Part shown: piece after piece, positions 34,722 to 43,268 of the stretch
Layout: every line of letters starts with the position of its first letter
How positions within the stretch are numbered: the stretch's first letter is position 1
DNA from: DATARH01 sp963712835
Lineage (GTDB): Bacteria > Pseudomonadota > Alphaproteobacteria > ATCC43930 > CGMCC-115725
NCBI GenBank assembly: GCA_963712835.1
Contig: CAVQJJ010000011.1
Span: forward strand, 248,001 to 312,000
DNA: 64,000 nucleotides
Reading direction: 5' to 3'
Position numbers and translations under genes: made by a program
The notes under the pieces: generated by a model
Database searches by the model: none
Told to the model about the DNA's origin: nothing
The model's input: only the letters and a program-made list of their open reading frames with translations

Positions 34722-35462
34722 TTATTTGTGCAGGTGCTTTTCGCAGAACGCGAAGACCTTCTTCCAGCCGTCGAGCGCCTGCTCGATGCGGTAGACCGGG
34801 CGGTCATAATAGAAGAAGCCGTGGCCGGCGCCGTCGTAGCGGTGGAACTCGTAATTCTTGCCCTGCTTCTTCAATTCGGCCTCGTGTTGGTCGACCTGCT
34901 CCGGGGTCGGGGCGCGGTCTTCATTGCCGAAGAGGCCGAGCAGCGGGCACGACAGGCCGGCGGTCAAGGTGATCGGCGACACCGGCTGCTTCGGCGTCAG
35001 GTCGTCCTGCACCACGCGGCCGCCCCACAACTCGATCGCGCAGTCGATGCTCTTCTGCTTGCAGGCGAAGAGGAAGGTCTGCCGACCGCCCGAGCAGGTG
35101 CCGAACAGGCCGACCTTGCCGTTATGCCACGGCTGGCGGCGGAGAAACTGCACCGCGGCTTCGGTATCGCCGATCATCTGGTCGTCGGCCACGCCGCCCT
35201 CGGCGCGCGCCTTGGCGGCAACGTCATCGGCCTTACCCTCGCCGAAGCGCTCGTAGAGGTTATGACTGATCGTCGCGTAGCCGTGATGGGCGAATTTGCG
35301 GGTGCATTCGCGATACCATTCGTCCCAGCCGGGCATATGGTGGATCAGCACCATTCCCGGAAACGGGCCCGCGCCCAGCGGCCGCGCGGTATAAGCCGAG
35401 ACCGGATCGCCATTGTGCCCGACGATCCTGATCGTTTCCGCAATCATGCCTTCGTAAGCCAT
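34722..35462 (-). CDS. dienelactone hydrolase family protein (copy 1)
   Basis: About 246 residues from ATG 35462, with GGAG eight bases upstream. The alpha/beta-hydrolase core has IHHMPGWDEWYREC, the nucleophile elbow GTCSGGR with catalytic Cys as in dienelactone hydrolases, GNEDRAPT for the Asp region, and GAGHGFF for the His. The second copy at 37150 shares the unusual HHMPGWDEW block. The family hydrolyses lactones or esters. The substrate is unknown. It is followed by the DUF6295-like gene. Confidence 0.88.
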   Translation of the reverse strand: MAYEGMIAETIRIVGHNGDPVSAYTARPLGAGPFPGMVLIHHMPGWDEWYRECTRKFAHHGYATISHNLYERFGEGKADDVAAKARAEGGVADDQMIGDTEAAVQFLRRQPWHNGKVGLFGTCSGGRQTFLFACKQKSIDCAIELWGGRVVQDDLTPKQPVSPITLTAGLSCPLLGLFGNEDRAPTPEQVDQHEAELKKQGKNYEFHRYDGAGHGFFYYDRPVYRIEQALDGWKKVFAFCEKHLHK

Positions 35463-35718
35463 GGTCTCCATCCCTTTCCTGATGTCTGGCGGGAACATAG
35501 CTGCTGCAATGTGACGATCACAAGCGATCCGCGCCGACACGGCTCGGGCGAACGCCAATCGACGTTCGTGGCCACGCGATTCGTGCCGCGCCGATGCCAT
35601 CCACCCCGTTCGCGCTGACGACGGTCAGCGCTTCCGCCGGTTGCCGGCCGCCCTTGTACCTGGCCCCTGAGCCCATGTTCTTATTCCCGAGCGAAACTAC
35701 CGCCTTTCGGCGTGGGGG

Positions 35719-37059
35719 ATGATGCTCAGCACGATCATTCTCAACTGGAACCGCGTGAAGCTGTTGAAGCAATGCGTCGACAGCTACCTGGCGACGGTTG
35801 GCGACGATTACGAATTGATGATTGTCGACAACGCCAGCACCGACGGCTCCCGCAACTATCTTCGCCGGCTGGAAGCGACGCAGCCGGTGAAGGTGTTCTA
35901 TCTGTGCGAGAACATCGGCGGCGAGGCCTTCAATTCCGCCATTCCGCAAACCCGCGGCGATCTCATCCACCTCAGCGAGAACGACCAGATTTTCCTGCCC
36001 GGTTGGCGCGAGTACGCGCAAAAAGCGTTCGCGGCGCATGCCCTTCTTGGACAATTGTCCTTGTTCAGCGACACACCCACCGATGACGAGGCCTGGGAGC
36101 CGAAGACGACATATCTGCGCTTTTCCCGGGGAAATATCGTGTACGAGGCGCATAATGTCGGGACATCGTCGATCATCCGCGCCGAGTTGTTGCGCGAGCG
36201 CGGCATGGCCGTCAGCAATATCGAGCAGGGGCACGTCAAACTGCCCGACGATGCAAAGCTGTCGAGCGATATCCGCGCCGCCGGCTTCGCATGCGCGTTT
36301 TCCGACCGTTACCACGTGCGCAACGTCGGTCACGAGGTCGCGGAATTTGAGCGGGACCCCGATTACTACGCCCGGAATTACGCCAGCAAACCGTTGACCG
36401 GAATCGCCGGTTGGCGCGCCCGCATCGAAGAACACGGGTCACGCCCGCGCGTCGTACGCGAGTCTATCGCCTTTCCGGAGCGTCAACCCGTTGCGGAAAA
36501 GACCTTGGTGCCGGTCAATGACCGACCGGCCCGGCTGTGGTCGATGTTCGATGGCAACACGGCGGAAACCGAAGTCCTCGACCTGCTGTTGGTTCTGACG
36601 CGGCTGGTCAAGCCAACCCACGTTCTCGAGACGGGAACCTGGCTCGGCTTGTCGTCGTGCGCGGTCGCCCGCGGACTCGTCGCCAACGGCTTCGGTGACC
36701 TGACCACGCTGGAGATCAATTCCGAGGTCTATCAGGCCGCGCAGGAAAACATCGCGCGGTATGGGTTTTCGGCGGTCGTCGATGCGCGGCTCGCCTCAAG
36801 CATGGAGTTCGTGCCTGACCGCACCTACGACATGGCGATTTTCGACTCCGAGACAAATCTACGCCTGAACGAATTCCGCCGGTTCAGACCGTGGCTGAAG
36901 GATGGCGCGCTGGTCGTCTTCCACGACACCGCCCCGCACCATCAATGGGTTTTGGCCGGAATTATCGAGCTGCTCCAGGAGGGCGCCCTGCACGGCGTCA
37001 ATTTCCCGACCCCCCGCGGCGTGTTTGTCGGCCGGGTCAGCTACGCGACTGGAACCTGA
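35719..37059 (+). CDS. GT2 glycosyltransferase fused to a class I methyltransferase
   Basis: A 446-residue two-domain protein. Residues 1-230 are a GT2 domain: LSTIILNWNRVKLLKQCV, ELMIVDNASTDGSRN and a metal site in HLSENDQIFLPGW. Residues 285-445 resemble Methyltransf_24: HVLETGTWLGLSSCAVARG (SAM motif I, 301-319), LTTLEINSEVYQAAQENI, and VVFHDTAPHHQ near the end. The same chain could add a sugar and methylate it or its neighbour, giving a capped end. It stands alone between two dienelactone hydrolase genes, away from the main polysaccharide locus. ATG 35722 is one codon later. Confidence 0.82.
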   Translation: MMLSTIILNWNRVKLLKQCVDSYLATVGDDYELMIVDNASTDGSRNYLRRLEATQPVKVFYLCENIGGEAFNSAIPQTRGDLIHLSENDQIFLPGWREYAQKAFAAHALLGQLSLFSDTPTDDEAWEPKTTYLRFSRGNIVYEAHNVGTSSIIRAELLRERGMAVSNIEQGHVKLPDDAKLSSDIRAAGFACAFSDRYHVRNVGHEVAEFERDPDYYARNYASKPLTGIAGWRARIEEHGSRPRVVRESIAFPERQPVAEKTLVPVNDRPARLWSMFDGNTAETEVLDLLLVLTRLVKPTHVLETGTWLGLSSCAVARGLVANGFGDLTTLEINSEVYQAAQENIARYGFSAVVDARLASSMEFVPDRTYDMAIFDSETNLRLNEFRRFRPWLKDGALVVFHDTAPHHQWVLAGIIELLQEGALHGVNFPTPRGVFVGRVSYATGT

Positions 37060-37149
37060 CCCGTCGAACGGCGTCGGGAGCCAGCGCCTTTGTCCGCGCT
37101 CCCGCTTACGGCTAGAGTAGCTGCACCCACAAACAGGGAGGGTTCCCCC

Positions 37150-37899
37150 ATGGCTTTCCGCGCAATCGAAACGCACATGGTGAGCTATACCGGCTTCAAC
37201 AGAGACAAGGGCGAGGCTTATTACGCGCGCCCATCGGGCAACGGCCCGCTCCCCGGCGTCGTGGTGATCCACCACATGCCTGGGTGGGACGAATGGACCT
37301 GCGAGGTCGCGCGCAAATTCGCCCATCACGGCTATGCCGCCGTCGCGCCGAGCCTTTATTTCCGGGTCGGCGACGGCGCGGACGAGGCGGTCGTCGCCAA
37401 GGTGCGCGGCGACGGCGGCAACCCCGACGACCAGATCGTCGGCGATGTCGCCGGAGCGGTCGCATTCCTGCGCGAGCAAAGCCACGCCACGGGCAAGGTC
37501 GGCGTCATCGGATTCTGTTCGGGCGGCCGCGAGACTTATCTCTGCGCCTGCCGATTGGGGAGTCAGATCGATGCCGCGGTCGATTGCTGGGGCGGCAATG
37601 TCGTGGCGCCCAAGGAAGCGCTGAGCGCGAAAAAGCCGGTCGCGCCGATCGACCTCACCGCCGGGATCCAATGCCCGCTCATGGGGCTGTTCGGCAACGA
37701 GGACGGCAACCCGACGGCCGAGGCGGTCAACCAGACCGAAGCGGCGCTGAAGGCCGCCGGCAAGACCTACGAGTTCCACCGCTACGACAATGCCGGCCAT
37801 GCGTTCTTCGCGCATTACCGTCCCAACTATCGGGTCGAGCCGGCGGTCGACGGCTGGAACAGGGTGTTCCAGTTTTTCGGCAAGCACCTGGCGAAGTAA
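37150..37899 (+). CDS. dienelactone hydrolase family protein (copy 2)
   Basis: About 249 residues from ATG 37150 (MAFRAIETHMVSYTG). It closely parallels the copy at 34722: IHHMPGWDEWTCEVARKFAHHGY, elbow GFCSGGR, GNEDGNPT and NAGHAFFAHY. Length and spacing of the Cys-Asp-His triad are the same. The two copies lie on opposite strands either side of the GT2-methyltransferase fusion, so a local duplication with inversion is likely. A 10-base inverted repeat follows its stop. Confidence 0.88.
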   Translation: MAFRAIETHMVSYTGFNRDKGEAYYARPSGNGPLPGVVVIHHMPGWDEWTCEVARKFAHHGYAAVAPSLYFRVGDGADEAVVAKVRGDGGNPDDQIVGDVAGAVAFLREQSHATGKVGVIGFCSGGRETYLCACRLGSQIDAAVDCWGGNVVAPKEALSAKKPVAPIDLTAGIQCPLMGLFGNEDGNPTAEAVNQTEAALKAAGKTYEFHRYDNAGHAFFAHYRPNYRVEPAVDGWNRVFQFFGKHLAK

Positions 37900-37915
37900 A
37901 ACACCCCCACCCCCA

Positions 37916-37939
37916 CCCTCCCCCGCTCACGGGGGAGGG
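37916..37939. repeat. perfect 10-base inverted repeat between genes
   Basis: CCCTCCCCCG, loop CTCA, then CGGGGGAGGG. It is of the same kind as the GGGGGAGAGGG palindromes inside the helicase gene near 61320. There is no T-run, so it is not a standard terminator. It ends 12 bases before the dioxygenase start and its right arm may contribute to the ribosome site. Confidence 0.7.
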
Positions 37940-37951
37940 AGCGAGGCCGCG

Positions 37952-38824
37952 ATGCCCATTCCCGTCACCAAATGCGACGCCGCGCTTGGCGCCGAGATCG
38001 GCGTCGATCTGTCGCGGCCGCTCGACGACGCGACCTTCCGCGAAATCGAGGACGCGTTTCACGACAATATCGTCGTGTGCTTCCGCGGCCAGAATCTCAC
38101 CAACGAGCAGCACATCGCGTTCAGCCGCCGCTTTGGCGAACTCGAGATCCACATCGTCAAGAAATACCTGCTGCCCGGCTTTCCCGAGATACTGCTCGTC
38201 TCCAACATCACGAACGAGGCCGGCGAGCATATCGGCCTCGCCGATGCCGGCTTCACCTGGCACAGCGACGTGTCGTATCGGCAATGCCCGAGCCGCTGCT
38301 CGCTGCTCTACGCCAAGGAAGTGCCGGTGCGCGACGGAGTCGTGCTCGGCGACACGGTCTTCGCCAATTGTATAGCCGCTTACGAGGCGTTGCCGGTGGC
38401 GATGAAGAAGCGGCTCGAGGGGCTGAAGGCGACCCACCGCTATTCGTCGCGCCGCCGCGTCGAGAACAGCCCGCGGCCCAAGCTCACTGCGGCGCAGATC
38501 GCCGAGACCCCGGATATCGCCCACCCGATCGTGCGCACCCATCCCTTTACCGGCCGCAAGGCGATCTACATCACCGCCGGCGAATGCATCGGCATCACCC
38601 TGCCGAACGGCGAGGTCATGCCCGAGGCCGAAGCGCTCGACCTCATCGCCGAGCTCGACGCGCATTGCGTCAAGCCCGAGTTCCTTTACCGTCATCACTG
38701 GCGCGCCGGCGACCTGGTGATGTGGGACAACGCCACCGCGATGCATCTCGCAATCTGCGACTACGCGTTGCCCGAGCGGCGCCTCATGCACCGGACCACG
38801 GTGATCGGCAGCCAACCCTTTTGA
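37952..38824 (+). CDS. TauD/TfdA family dioxygenase (copy 1)
   Basis: About 290 residues from ATG 37952 (MPIPVTKCDAALGAEIGVDLS). The Fe(II) site is visible as WHSDVSYR (HxD) and the distal His in NATAMHLAIC, with RRLMHRTTV supplying the 2-oxoglutarate-binding Arg. The family oxidises small molecules with 2-oxoglutarate. The substrate cannot be told. It lies downstream of the dienelactone hydrolase, with which it may form an operon. Confidence 0.9.
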   Translation: MPIPVTKCDAALGAEIGVDLSRPLDDATFREIEDAFHDNIVVCFRGQNLTNEQHIAFSRRFGELEIHIVKKYLLPGFPEILLVSNITNEAGEHIGLADAGFTWHSDVSYRQCPSRCSLLYAKEVPVRDGVVLGDTVFANCIAAYEALPVAMKKRLEGLKATHRYSSRRRVENSPRPKLTAAQIAETPDIAHPIVRTHPFTGRKAIYITAGECIGITLPNGEVMPEAEALDLIAELDAHCVKPEFLYRHHWRAGDLVMWDNATAMHLAICDYALPERRLMHRTTVIGSQPF

Positions 38825-38952
38825 TTTCACAGAAGTTTTTCGCACTAATCTTGGTAAAGAAATTAGCCCCGCGATGGGTAAGAAGCTTGTCGAGTTGAAG
38901 GTCTGCCGATACTATTCAATCGTGCCGCGCGCAGCGGGCGGTGAGAATAGCG

Positions 38953-40323
38953 ATGCGCTTTCCTTTCGGCTCCGTGCTTCTACGATATTTCCTGACCGCC
39001 GGTCTGTTTGGCTTGCTGACGGCGTCACTGGCGTTCGCCGATACCGACCACGCCGCGCTCGAACAAAAAAAAGACCAACTTTTTCAACAGATGATGGCCA
39101 ATCCGGCCAATCTCGACATCGCGTTCGCCTACGCCGACGTCGCCGCACGGCTCGGCGACAATGAGGCTGCCGTCTCGACGCTCGAGCGGATGCTGTTGTT
39201 CAACCCGAATCTCCCACGTGTCGATCTCGAGCTTGGCGCGCTCTATTTCCGCATGGGGTCGTTCGAGGTCGCGCAAAGCTATTTCCAGAAGGCAGCGGCA
39301 GCCAATCCGCCGCCGGAGGTGCAGAAGCGGATCGACGAGTATATGGCGCTGATCGCCAAGCAGACCTCGACGACGAGCCTCACCGGGTATCTGTTCTTCG
39401 GCGCGCAATACCAGTCTGACGCGAACATCGCGCCGGCGAGCGGGATGATCGTGTCGCCGGTCGGCCCCGTACTGCTGAACCAGCAATTCATCAAGGAGTC
39501 AGACTGGGATATCTTCGCCAACGGCTCGCTGCTCTATACCTACGATCTCGGCGACCAGAACCACGACACGCTCGAAGTCGCCGGCACCGGGCTCGTCAAC
39601 CATTACATGAAGGTCGGCCGCCTCGACCTTGACTTCGGCGAGGTGACAGCCGGCCCGCGCCTGCGCTTTCCCGAGCTGCCCGACACAATCGTCGCCGCGC
39701 CCACCGTCAAGCCTTATGCGATCCTCAACGAGGTCGGGCTCGGCGAACATCAGTATTTCGATACGTACGGCGCGGGCTGGGAGATGACCGGCGTCGTGTG
39801 GCACGACATCGCGCTGCGCGGCGCGTTCGAGTTTCGCCAGAAGACCTTCGACAACGCGACCGACCGCCCGCTTTCTTCCGGGCTTACCGGCAACGACAAG
39901 CTGGTCGCCTTGCAGGCCACCAAGCCGCTGCCCTTCAATTCCGCGCTGACCTTGGAGTTCGACTACGTCGATCAGCTGACCCGGTTGCGCTACTACGCCA
40001 ACCAGAGCTACGCCGCCGCGGCGACCTATCACATCCGCTACAACGGGCCGGACGGCTTCTTCCTCCACTACCCGATGGAGACGAGCGTCTACGCCAGCCG
40101 GCTCTATTCGCTCTATTTCGCGCCCGATCCGTGCTGCGTGATTGGCGGCGGCTTTGCCGACCGCGACGATCGCCGCTGGAAGTTCGGCATCATCCAGGGC
40201 TTGCAGGTCACCGACAATATCGAGCTGATACTGCAGGTCGAGCGCGACATCGTATCATCGAACCTGGCGCTTTACGGTTACACCAGCAACTCGGTGGTGA
40301 TCGGCCCGCAGATCAAGTTTTAG
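38953..40323 (+). CDS. TPR / outer-membrane beta-barrel protein (Slam-like)
   Basis: About 456 residues from ATG 38953; GTG 38941 is in frame. A signal peptide (VLLRYFLTAGLFGLLTASLAFA) is followed by about 100 residues of TPR-type helices (AFAYADVAARLGDNEAAVSTLERML, then LGALYFRMGSFEVAQSYFQKA). From GYLFFGAQYQSDANIAP to the end the chain alternates as a barrel and ends in IKF. TPR plus a C-terminal barrel of this length is the plan of surface lipoprotein assembly modifier (Slam/DUF560) proteins, which move partners to the cell surface. Nine bases after its stop lies a large exported FecR-domain protein, a natural candidate client. Confidence 0.8.
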   Translation: MRFPFGSVLLRYFLTAGLFGLLTASLAFADTDHAALEQKKDQLFQQMMANPANLDIAFAYADVAARLGDNEAAVSTLERMLLFNPNLPRVDLELGALYFRMGSFEVAQSYFQKAAAANPPPEVQKRIDEYMALIAKQTSTTSLTGYLFFGAQYQSDANIAPASGMIVSPVGPVLLNQQFIKESDWDIFANGSLLYTYDLGDQNHDTLEVAGTGLVNHYMKVGRLDLDFGEVTAGPRLRFPELPDTIVAAPTVKPYAILNEVGLGEHQYFDTYGAGWEMTGVVWHDIALRGAFEFRQKTFDNATDRPLSSGLTGNDKLVALQATKPLPFNSALTLEFDYVDQLTRLRYYANQSYAAAATYHIRYNGPDGFFLHYPMETSVYASRLYSLYFAPDPCCVIGGGFADRDDRRWKFGIIQGLQVTDNIELILQVERDIVSSNLALYGYTSNSVVIGPQIKF

Positions 40324-40332
40324 GAGCCGGCG

Positions 40333-43134
40333 ATGCGCGCGAAGTCCTCGTCCCTGAAATTCCTCGCGGCGTTGTTGCTGGCCTGGGCGCCTCTCGTCAC
40401 GGCGCAAGCCGACGCACCGCAAAAGATCGGGGTCAACGCGGCCGTCAACACCGACGCCAACGGAACGCCGCCCGGCGGCGGCACCAAAAAGCTGGTCATC
40501 GGCGAGGGTGTCGTCCACAACGAGCGCATCACCACCGACGCCAACGGCCAGACGCAAATCCTGTTCATCGACGGGTCGTCGGTTAGCGTGGGTCCCCGCT
40601 CCGATCTGACGATCGACGAGTTCGTGTTCGACCCGAAGACCGGGACGGGCAAGATGACGCTGACCGATCTGCAGGGCGCGATGCGCTTTGTCGGCGGCAA
40701 GCTGTCCAAGCAGGAAGGCGCGGTCTCGGTGCATCTCGGCACCGCGACGATCGGTGTGCGCGGCGGCATTTTCCTGGCGAATACGCAACGCGGCGCGGGA
40801 TCCAACGTCATCTTCGTCTTCGGCCAGGCGGTGACGGTGAGCGCGAACGGCCAGACAGTACAGCTGTACCGGCCGGGCTTTGCCACCGATATCAGCTCCG
40901 CTGGGTTGATCCGTCCCCCATACCAGGTGCCGCCGGGCGCGATGGCGGCCGTTCTCACTCAACTTGACGGCCACGCAGGTAGCCACGGCGGCGCAACGAC
41001 GATCCCGACCAATGCGACCGTCGCAAACAGCGCCGTCCCGAACACCGTCTCGAACAATGTGCAGGTCAGCATTCAGCAGGCGACTAGCAACGCCGGGCCG
41101 ATTGTCGTCCCGCCGACCCCGGTTGTCTCGCCGCCGCAGGTGCCGACCAATCAGGTGCAAACGACGTCGAGCCAGACGCAACCGAGCGTCGTCAACCCGA
41201 CCCCACCATCACCGCCGACACCCCCGACGCCGACCGGCATCTCCGGCAAATTCAAGATCGCCCAGACCAGCAACACGGGCTTTCTGAATTCGGTCACCAC
41301 CCTCGTCCCATTCAACGCGACGATCACCTACCCCACGGGTTCGCCGGGGCAGAACGGCACACTGAACGGTACCGTCAACGGCGCGCTGAAGGGAATTAGT
41401 TCCACCTCCTCTGGCATTACCGTCACTGCGACGCCGCTGAACGCAGGACAGACCACCAATGTGACCGGCACCGCGTTCGTTAACGGCGTCCCCAGCGGCA
41501 ACACCACCAGCGGGCCATTGACGCTGACCTCGGACGGCGATTTCTTCTTCGCCGACACGACCGCGCAAGGCGGTGACAGTGTGTTCTTCTTCGGCGGCAC
41601 GCCGGTGTCGTCGAGCTTCTACGCGGCGACCTCGCCGACGGCGCAATTCCTCGCCTTCGCGATCCAGCCCGACTACACGCTGGGCAACGGGTCGCAGGCG
41701 CAGACGATCCCGTTCCTGCCCTCCTTCGCCGGCGGCACGTTGAGCAACGCGGTGGTCTCGCCGATGTATGTCGTGACCCAGCCGAACTCGCCGTTCGGCA
41801 GCTTTAGCGCGAGCACCAACACCGGCACCTCGCCGAACACACTGCAGGCGAGCCTGGCGATCAACGGCCCGACATCGAACCAGCAGGACGCGTTCGTCGT
41901 TGCCACCGGCGCCTTCAGCACCTCGGCGACATTCGGCGGTGTCGTTTACAGCGGTCCGGTGCGCGGCACCTATATGCCTGGCGGCACATCCCCGCTGACC
42001 AAAATAGGCTCTGCGTCCACCACGGTGTCCGACGCCAACAACAACAGCCTGTTTGGCGGCAACTCGATCGACGGCTTCGTCCTCGACCAAAACCAGTCCG
42101 TGAACGGCATCTTTACACAGCAGGACGCCAACTCCGGTCAAATCGGCGTCGCAAACTCAAACACCAGTTTCGGCTTCAACCAGCCGGTGCTGGCGACGAC
42201 CTTGCCCAGCGGCGTCGGCAACACGCGCACGCTGACCAGCGAGACCGGGTTCTTCGGCGGCGTCATGGAAAACGGACACGGCCTCAACTACGCCATCCAG
42301 GGCGAATTAGGGCTGGCGGTAAACCAGGCCAACAGCACGCTCGGCGCGGTTTTTGTCGGCACCGACCCATTTACCTCTTCGTCTTCGGGCGTCAGTTTTA
42401 TGACGCTACCGTTCGGCACGCTTTCGGGGCGGAATTTCGCGCGCAGCACCTATATCGACGACAGCATCTACGGCGCGACCGAGAGCGAATCGCAGTCTGT
42501 GCAGATCACCACCCCCGCCAGCGCGACGATCGCTTATCCGACAGAGTCGAGCGGCGTGACGACGTGGCCGATCGCGGGGATGGTCACCTCGGCCACGGTG
42601 CCGGGCGCGGCCAGTAGCCTGTTCCAAGCCGCCGGCGCCACGCCCTGTACATGCCAGTACCTGCAATGGGGCTACTGGCAGGCTAACATTCCGGCCACAA
42701 ACCAGGGGGGCCCGAGCAATACGGTGCAGAGCTCCTACATCAACACCTTCGTCGCCGGGCAGCCGACGATAAACCTGCCGCCGACCGGCATCGGCTCCTA
42801 TAGCGGCGCCGCGATCGGCACGGTCAACAATAACGGCGTCGCCTACCTCGCCGCCGGCGGATACAGCCTCAACTATAATTTCGGCAGCAATACCGGCTCG
42901 GTGTCGATCAGCAATTTCGACAACCATACCTTCACCAGCAACGGTGTCAGCGGCGGCGGCGGCGTTTATGCCGCCACTATCGCCGGCAGCGGCGCCAATG
43001 GCTCGCTGGTGGGCCAGTTTTACGGTCCCGGCGCGGCCGAAACGGGCGGTAACTTTGCGGTGCACCAGAGCAGCGGCCCATCGTACATCGCGTCGGGAAT
43101 TTTCGCCGGCAAACTCACCGGACCAGTTCATTAG
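40333..43134 (+). CDS. large exported FecR-domain protein
   Basis: A 933-residue protein with a signal peptide (FLAALLLAWAPLVTAQA) and no lipobox. Residues 45-190 hold a FecR-like domain (VVHNERITTDANGQTQILFIDGSSVSVGPRSDLTIDEF, then GTATIGVRGGIF). A Thr/Pro/Gln-rich linker near 240-310 leads to about 600 residues that are rich in Gly, Ser, Thr and Asn, with very few Lys or Cys; this composition is typical of secreted or surface-displayed proteins. No PEP-CTERM, LPxTG or autotransporter barrel is seen at the end. It is co-transcribed with the TPR/barrel gene, and together they look like a transporter and its client. Confidence 0.82.
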   Translation: MRAKSSSLKFLAALLLAWAPLVTAQADAPQKIGVNAAVNTDANGTPPGGGTKKLVIGEGVVHNERITTDANGQTQILFIDGSSVSVGPRSDLTIDEFVFDPKTGTGKMTLTDLQGAMRFVGGKLSKQEGAVSVHLGTATIGVRGGIFLANTQRGAGSNVIFVFGQAVTVSANGQTVQLYRPGFATDISSAGLIRPPYQVPPGAMAAVLTQLDGHAGSHGGATTIPTNATVANSAVPNTVSNNVQVSIQQATSNAGPIVVPPTPVVSPPQVPTNQVQTTSSQTQPSVVNPTPPSPPTPPTPTGISGKFKIAQTSNTGFLNSVTTLVPFNATITYPTGSPGQNGTLNGTVNGALKGISSTSSGITVTATPLNAGQTTNVTGTAFVNGVPSGNTTSGPLTLTSDGDFFFADTTAQGGDSVFFFGGTPVSSSFYAATSPTAQFLAFAIQPDYTLGNGSQAQTIPFLPSFAGGTLSNAVVSPMYVVTQPNSPFGSFSASTNTGTSPNTLQASLAINGPTSNQQDAFVVATGAFSTSATFGGVVYSGPVRGTYMPGGTSPLTKIGSASTTVSDANNNSLFGGNSIDGFVLDQNQSVNGIFTQQDANSGQIGVANSNTSFGFNQPVLATTLPSGVGNTRTLTSETGFFGGVMENGHGLNYAIQGELGLAVNQANSTLGAVFVGTDPFTSSSSGVSFMTLPFGTLSGRNFARSTYIDDSIYGATESESQSVQITTPASATIAYPTESSGVTTWPIAGMVTSATVPGAASSLFQAAGATPCTCQYLQWGYWQANIPATNQGGPSNTVQSSYINTFVAGQPTINLPPTGIGSYSGAAIGTVNNNGVAYLAAGGYSLNYNFGSNTGSVSISNFDNHTFTSNGVSGGGGVYAATIAGSGANGSLVGQFYGPGAAETGGNFAVHQSSGPSYIASGIFAGKLTGPVH

Positions 43135-43268
43135 GATAGCGGCGCAAATCGGGATGCGCGATTGAGCGGCGGCATCGCTAAGCGCGCGCAGGTTTAAACC
43201 ACTTGACAGATTGATGATACTGCGGTGACTTCTGCGGGCGATGCCTTCCACCCCCCAGGGGGCGCCCG

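Noticed and set aside
37916..37939. Strong hairpin considered as a terminator
   Set aside because: No T-run on either side.
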